The notes below the pieces were generated by a model. It had not been told where the DNA came from. It saw nothing but the letters and a program-made list of their open reading frames with translations, and did no database searches. From contig CBDCCY010000004.1 in NCBI GenBank assembly GCA_965215155.1, positions 2,356,001 through 2,420,000 of the forward strand: a DNA stretch of 64,000 nucleotides, read 5' to 3'. The translations under genes and the position numbers were made by a program. This document shows positions 61,148 through 64,000 of this stretch, in pieces (the stretch's first letter is position 1; each line of letters begins with the position of its first letter). Origin of the DNA: JAGWAJ01 sp965215155. Lineage in GTDB: Bacteria > Acidobacteriota > Vicinamibacteria > Vicinamibacterales > UBA8438.

Positions 61148-62398
61148 ATGCAACTCAAGAGTATCTTGAATCGGGTCCAGAAGCACCCGTCGTTCATCTA
61201 CGAGACGGTGCGGCTGGTGGAGCACCCGCAGTTGACCCTCGAGGTTCGGGTGCGGCCTCGCGCCGGGACCCGCGCGACGTGCTCGCAGTGCAGGCGCCGG
61301 GCCCCGGGCTACGACACGCAGGCGGTCCGGCGCTTCGACTTCGTGCCCCTGTGGCACATCCCCGTGGTCTTCCTCTACGCGATGCGCCGCGTCGACTGCC
61401 CGCGCTGCGGCGTACGGGTCGAGGCGCTGCCGTGGGCCACCGGCAAGCACCGACTGACCGACGCCTACGCCTGGTTCCTCGCCGGGTGGGCCAGGCGTCT
61501 GTCGTGGCAGGAGGTCGCCGCGGCGTTCCCCACGTCCTGGGACACCGTCTATCGGGCCGTGCGCATGGCGGTCGACTGGGGCCTCGCGCACCGCGACCTC
61601 ACGAACATCGAGGCCATCGGCGTCGACGAGCTCTCCCGCCGCCGCGGGCAACGCTACCTGACGCTGGTCTATCAGATCGACGGTCACTGCAAGCGCCTGC
61701 TGTGGGTCGGCCGCGAACGCAAGGCCGCGACGTTGGAGGGCTTCTTCGACTGGTTCGGCCCCGCACGCAGCGCGGCGCTGTATTTCGTCTGCTCGGACAT
61801 GTGGAAGCCCTACCTGAAGGTGGTTGCCGAGCGCGCCGGCCAGGCCGTGCAGGTGCTCGACCGCTTCCACATCATGAGCCATTTCTCGCAAGCGATCGAC
61901 GAGGTGCGCGCGGCGGAGGCCCGGAAGCTCGCCGCCGCGGGCCGGGCGCCGGTGCTCAAGCGCAGCCGCTGGCTCCTGCTCAAGCGTCCGGAGAATCTCA
62001 GCGACGAGCAGCGGGGCCGGCTTGCGGAGCTGGTGCGTCGCAACCTGCGCACGGTTCGCGCCTACCTGCTCAAGGAGGACTTTCAAGCGCTGTGGGGCTA
62101 CGTGTCGCCGTACTGGGCCGGCCGGTTCCTCGACCGCTGGTGCACTCGGACGATGCGCTCGCGGCTCGACCCGATGAAGGAGGTGGCCCGCATGCTGCGC
62201 TCGCACCGCGACCTGATCCTGAACTGGTTCCGGGCCCGAGGGCAGTTCTCCAGTGGCATTGTCGAAGGCTTCAACGGGAAGGCCAGAGTGATCACCAAAC
62301 GGGCGTATGGCTTCCGCACCTCCGCGGCACTGGAAGTCGCTTTGTATCATGCACTTGGCGACCTGCCCGAACCAGAACTCACCCACAGATTCTGCTGA
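61148..62398 (+). CDS. ISL3-family transposase
   Basis: A 416-residue transposase. The N-terminal zinc-finger-like part contains CSQCRRRAPGY and CPRCGVRVEALPW. The HTH region is SWQEVAAAFPTSWDTVYRAV. The DDE catalytic residues fall in IGVDELSRRRGQRYLTLVYQ, VCSDMWKPYLKVV and the later GIVEGFNGKARVITKRAYGFR, where the final Glu lies. ATG 61148 has GGAACGGG upstream. The stop TGA lies within the right terminal repeat. The gene is intact and the element is bounded by perfect target duplications, so it may still move. Confidence 0.92.
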   Translation: MQLKSILNRVQKHPSFIYETVRLVEHPQLTLEVRVRPRAGTRATCSQCRRRAPGYDTQAVRRFDFVPLWHIPVVFLYAMRRVDCPRCGVRVEALPWATGKHRLTDAYAWFLAGWARRLSWQEVAAAFPTSWDTVYRAVRMAVDWGLAHRDLTNIEAIGVDELSRRRGQRYLTLVYQIDGHCKRLLWVGRERKAATLEGFFDWFGPARSAALYFVCSDMWKPYLKVVAERAGQAVQVLDRFHIMSHFSQAIDEVRAAEARKLAAAGRAPVLKRSRWLLLKRPENLSDEQRGRLAELVRRNLRTVRAYLLKEDFQALWGYVSPYWAGRFLDRWCTRTMRSRLDPMKEVARMLRSHRDLILNWFRARGQFSSGIVEGFNGKARVITKRAYGFRTSAALEVALYHALGDLPEPELTHRFC

Positions 62399-63414
62399 CG
62401 AGGCCACATTTCTGACGAACGGGTGACCGGCGGATACTCCTCCTGGGCTCCGCTGTTCGAAGTCGTCACGCCATCGAAGGGAGCCCTCGGAGACATGTCG
62501 GTCGCGTACAACAACTTCGCCCGGGGTGGCCGGAAGCCGCAGATCGTATGCAGCGATCAGATGGCTGTCCTGTGTCAGCTCATGAGCTCGGCACGGTTCT
62601 ATCCAGGCCACAAGAAGGCCCAGACGAAGATCCCGGCCGTAGCACGGCAGTTCCACGAACAGCTCTCGACCATCACCTTCTTGGATCCGCGTCCGTCGTT
62701 GATGAGGGGCTACAGCTTCAAGAGCGAGCAGCGTCTGACCGAGACTGGCGGCAACCTATCTGGTGTCCTACACAATCTGTGCCAGGACGAAGAGGCCAGG
62801 GCGCAGGTTCTCGAACTCGTACGAGCGCTGCCGGAGCAGGATATCCAGGAGATCGGCTTCATCGAGACCCCACGCGGCGAGGTAATGGTCGCGCTGACCG
62901 AGACGTTCGGCGGGCACGCGGCGCCCTATGACGCCACTCTCCTGTCCGACGGGACGCTCCGAGTCCTGGCGATTGCGGCTGCGGTTCTGTCAGCTCCGGG
63001 CGGGTTGGTCGTGATCGAGGAGATCGACAACGGTGTCCACCCGAGCCGTGCCGGCCAGCTTCTCGACCAAATCTCCCGGATCGCGAAGGCGCGGGATCTT
63101 CGGGTGCTCATCAGTAGTCACAACCCGGCTCTGCTGGATGCCCTACCGGACGACGCCGTTCCTCACGTGGTGTTCTGCTACCGCGATCCAGACGATGGAT
63201 CGAGCCGACTGATTCGCTTGGTGGACGTGCCGGACTACCCGGAGCTGATTGCACAGGGGCCCGTCGGCCATCTGATGACCCGCGGCATCCTGGATCGGTT
63301 CGTGAAGGAGCATCCTGGCCCGGAGCAGCGGAAGGAACGTGCCCAGACCTGGTTGAACGAGCTTCGGAAGCAGGCAGGCTAGTGGTTAGGACTCTCGCCG
63401 TAATAAAGTGTCCG

Positions 63415-64000
63415 TTACGCGGGCCGGGGTAACAGGCTGTAGTTCCACTCGCCATGAAACGCATCGCGCTTGATGGACAGCCTGTCCATCTCCTCGTCCG
63501 TGACTCCCCGACCGGTTGGATAGCTGGCCTCGTCCAGCTCCGACCGGATGGTCAGGCCGCCTTGCGTAGTCGTCGCGCCGATCACGTTCACCACCACCTC
63601 GTGACTCACCAGCGGTCGGCCACGCCAGTTCTCCGTAATGTGGCAGAACATCCGGTGCTCGATCTTGTTCCACTTGCTGGTGCCCGGCGGAAAGTGGCAC
63701 ACCGAGATCCGCAGCCCGAGCGCGTCGGCCAGCTTCTGCAACTCGAACTTCCACAGCCGGCTGCGGCTGCTGTTGGAACCGCCTCCGTCCGCCGTGAGCA
63801 GCAACCGTGTGGCCGCCGGATAGGCGTGACGCCCCATCTGCAGCCACCAGCGCCGCACCGTCTCCACCGCGAACTCCGCCGTGTCGTGGTCAACGCCGAC
63901 GCTCACCCAGCCCGTGTTCGCCGTCAGGTCGTAGACCCCGTAGGGAATCGCCTTGCCGAGCTCCGGGTCGATGAAGTCATGAACCTTCACCTCCTCCGGT
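63415..64000 (-). CDS. ISAzo13-type transposase, N-terminus beyond window
   Basis: The minus-strand frame runs in from the window end and finishes with TAA at 63415-63417, about 195 codons visible. DFIDPELGKAIPYGVYDLTAN, GWVSVGVDHDTAEFAVETVRRWW, LLLTADGGGSNSSRSRLWK and FPPGTSKWNKIEHRMFCHI are hallmarks of the ISAzo13 family, the last holding the catalytic acidic residue region. GTG 63990 is in frame but internal; the true start is outside. It lies 33 bp after the disrupted ATPase gene in convergent orientation. Whether it is full length cannot be seen. Confidence 0.85.
   Translation of the reverse strand, partial: PEEVKVHDFIDPELGKAIPYGVYDLTANTGWVSVGVDHDTAEFAVETVRRWWLQMGRHAYPAATRLLLTADGGGSNSSRSRLWKFELQKLADALGLRISVCHFPPGTSKWNKIEHRMFCHITENWRGRPLVSHEVVVNVIGATTTQGGLTIRSELDEASYPTGRGVTDEEMDRLSIKRDAFHGEWNYSLLPRPA

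Larger units (their letters stand above)
60826..62404 (+). mobile_element. ISL3-family insertion sequence with intact 8-bp target duplication
   Basis: The target CACATTTC is present at 60818-60825 and again at 62405-62412. The element begins GGGTCTTCCGCAG and its right end, read inward, begins GCCTCGTCAGCAG; the two then share CAGAATCTGTGGGT exactly. Imperfect ~24-bp inverted repeats and 8-bp duplications are standard for ISL3. It is 1579 bp, with one transposase gene. Perfect duplications imply a recent event. Confidence 0.9.
60494..63382 (+). pseudogene. AAA_21-type ATPase split by an ISL3 insertion
   Basis: The first 110 codons (60494-60825) start MLASLTIKNFRSYRNASLEL and hold LIGANAAGKSNAIEGVRLL (Walker A). 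The rest resumes at 62413 with DERVTGGYSSWAPLFEV and includes LLSDGTLRVLAIAAAVL (signature), GGLVVIEEIDNGVHPS (Walker B) and VLISSHNPALLDALP (H-switch). Removing 60826-62404 plus one CACATTTC copy restores ...ELHISDERVTGG... and an uninterrupted 433-residue frame (1302 nt). The protein belongs to the RecF/SMC-like ATP-binding family, often linked to defence or DNA repair; no partner gene is evident. It is inactive while the IS is present, apart from a truncated N-terminal piece. Confidence 0.85.

Overview
This 64 kb window is very GC-rich and gene-dense. The host looks like a heterotrophic member of the Acidobacteriota, perhaps Vicinamibacteria-like. That is an inference from content: tandem secreted DUF5916/CBM9-type barrel proteins behind a lipoprotein sulfatase, a tannase-family esterase, a GMC oxidoreductase with its Tat-exported small subunit, a secreted RraA-like protein and many mobile elements. 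There are no rRNA, tRNA or ribosomal-protein genes here to confirm taxonomy, and I see no CRISPR array.

Layout. 1-8.7 kb is a mobile-element graveyard: a tyrosine recombinase cut by the window edge, a decapitated DDE transposase, a diverged tandem repeat, a group II intron inserted inside another group II intron (a twintron, 2567-6548), an IS630 remnant and a conserved protein of unknown function. 8.9-30.8 kb is catabolic and secretory: an SDR plus sodium:solute symporter pair divergent from an M20 deacylase; an alpha/beta hydrolase, a TPR lipoprotein and a tannase-family esterase; the sulfatase and two DUF5916 proteins; a B3 metallo-beta-lactamase-fold protein; a KamA-type radical SAM enzyme; an RraA-like protein; and the gluconate-2-dehydrogenase-3/GMC pair. 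31-33.8 kb holds small and decaying accessory genes: an RHH antitoxin with a truncated PIN toxin, a broken AAA ATPase, an FmdB zinc ribbon and a truncated Uma2 nuclease. A 1016-residue FAD/Fe-S oxidoreductase and a complete IS630 element follow.

38.5-49.3 kb is a nitrogen-assimilation block, all on the minus strand: a LysR regulator, gltB, gltD, a GAF/sigma-54 activator, glnK and amtB. It carries two good sigma-54 promoters and four enhancer-like inverted repeats, so the activator probably drives glnK-amtB and perhaps itself. Two almost identical group II introns lie head to tail at 49.4-53.4 kb, just upstream of a SYLF-domain gene. 54.2-60.4 kb is an assimilatory sulfur operon: a candidate structured leader RNA with terminator, a TauE/SafE permease, an APS-type cysH, a precorrin-2 dehydrogenase, cobA, a nitrite/sulfite reductase and a small unknown partner. 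The two porphyrin enzymes make the siroheme the reductase needs. The window ends with an AAA ATPase cleanly split by an ISL3 element (8-bp target duplication intact) and the 3' part of an ISAzo13-type transposase gene.

The most notable findings are the twintron, whose excision exactly rebuilds the host intron's domain V-VI junction; the tandem introns with one dense patch of substitutions; the sigma-54/enhancer layout around glnK-amtB; the promoter-structured RNA-terminator unit before the sulfur operon; and the reversible-looking ISL3 disruption.
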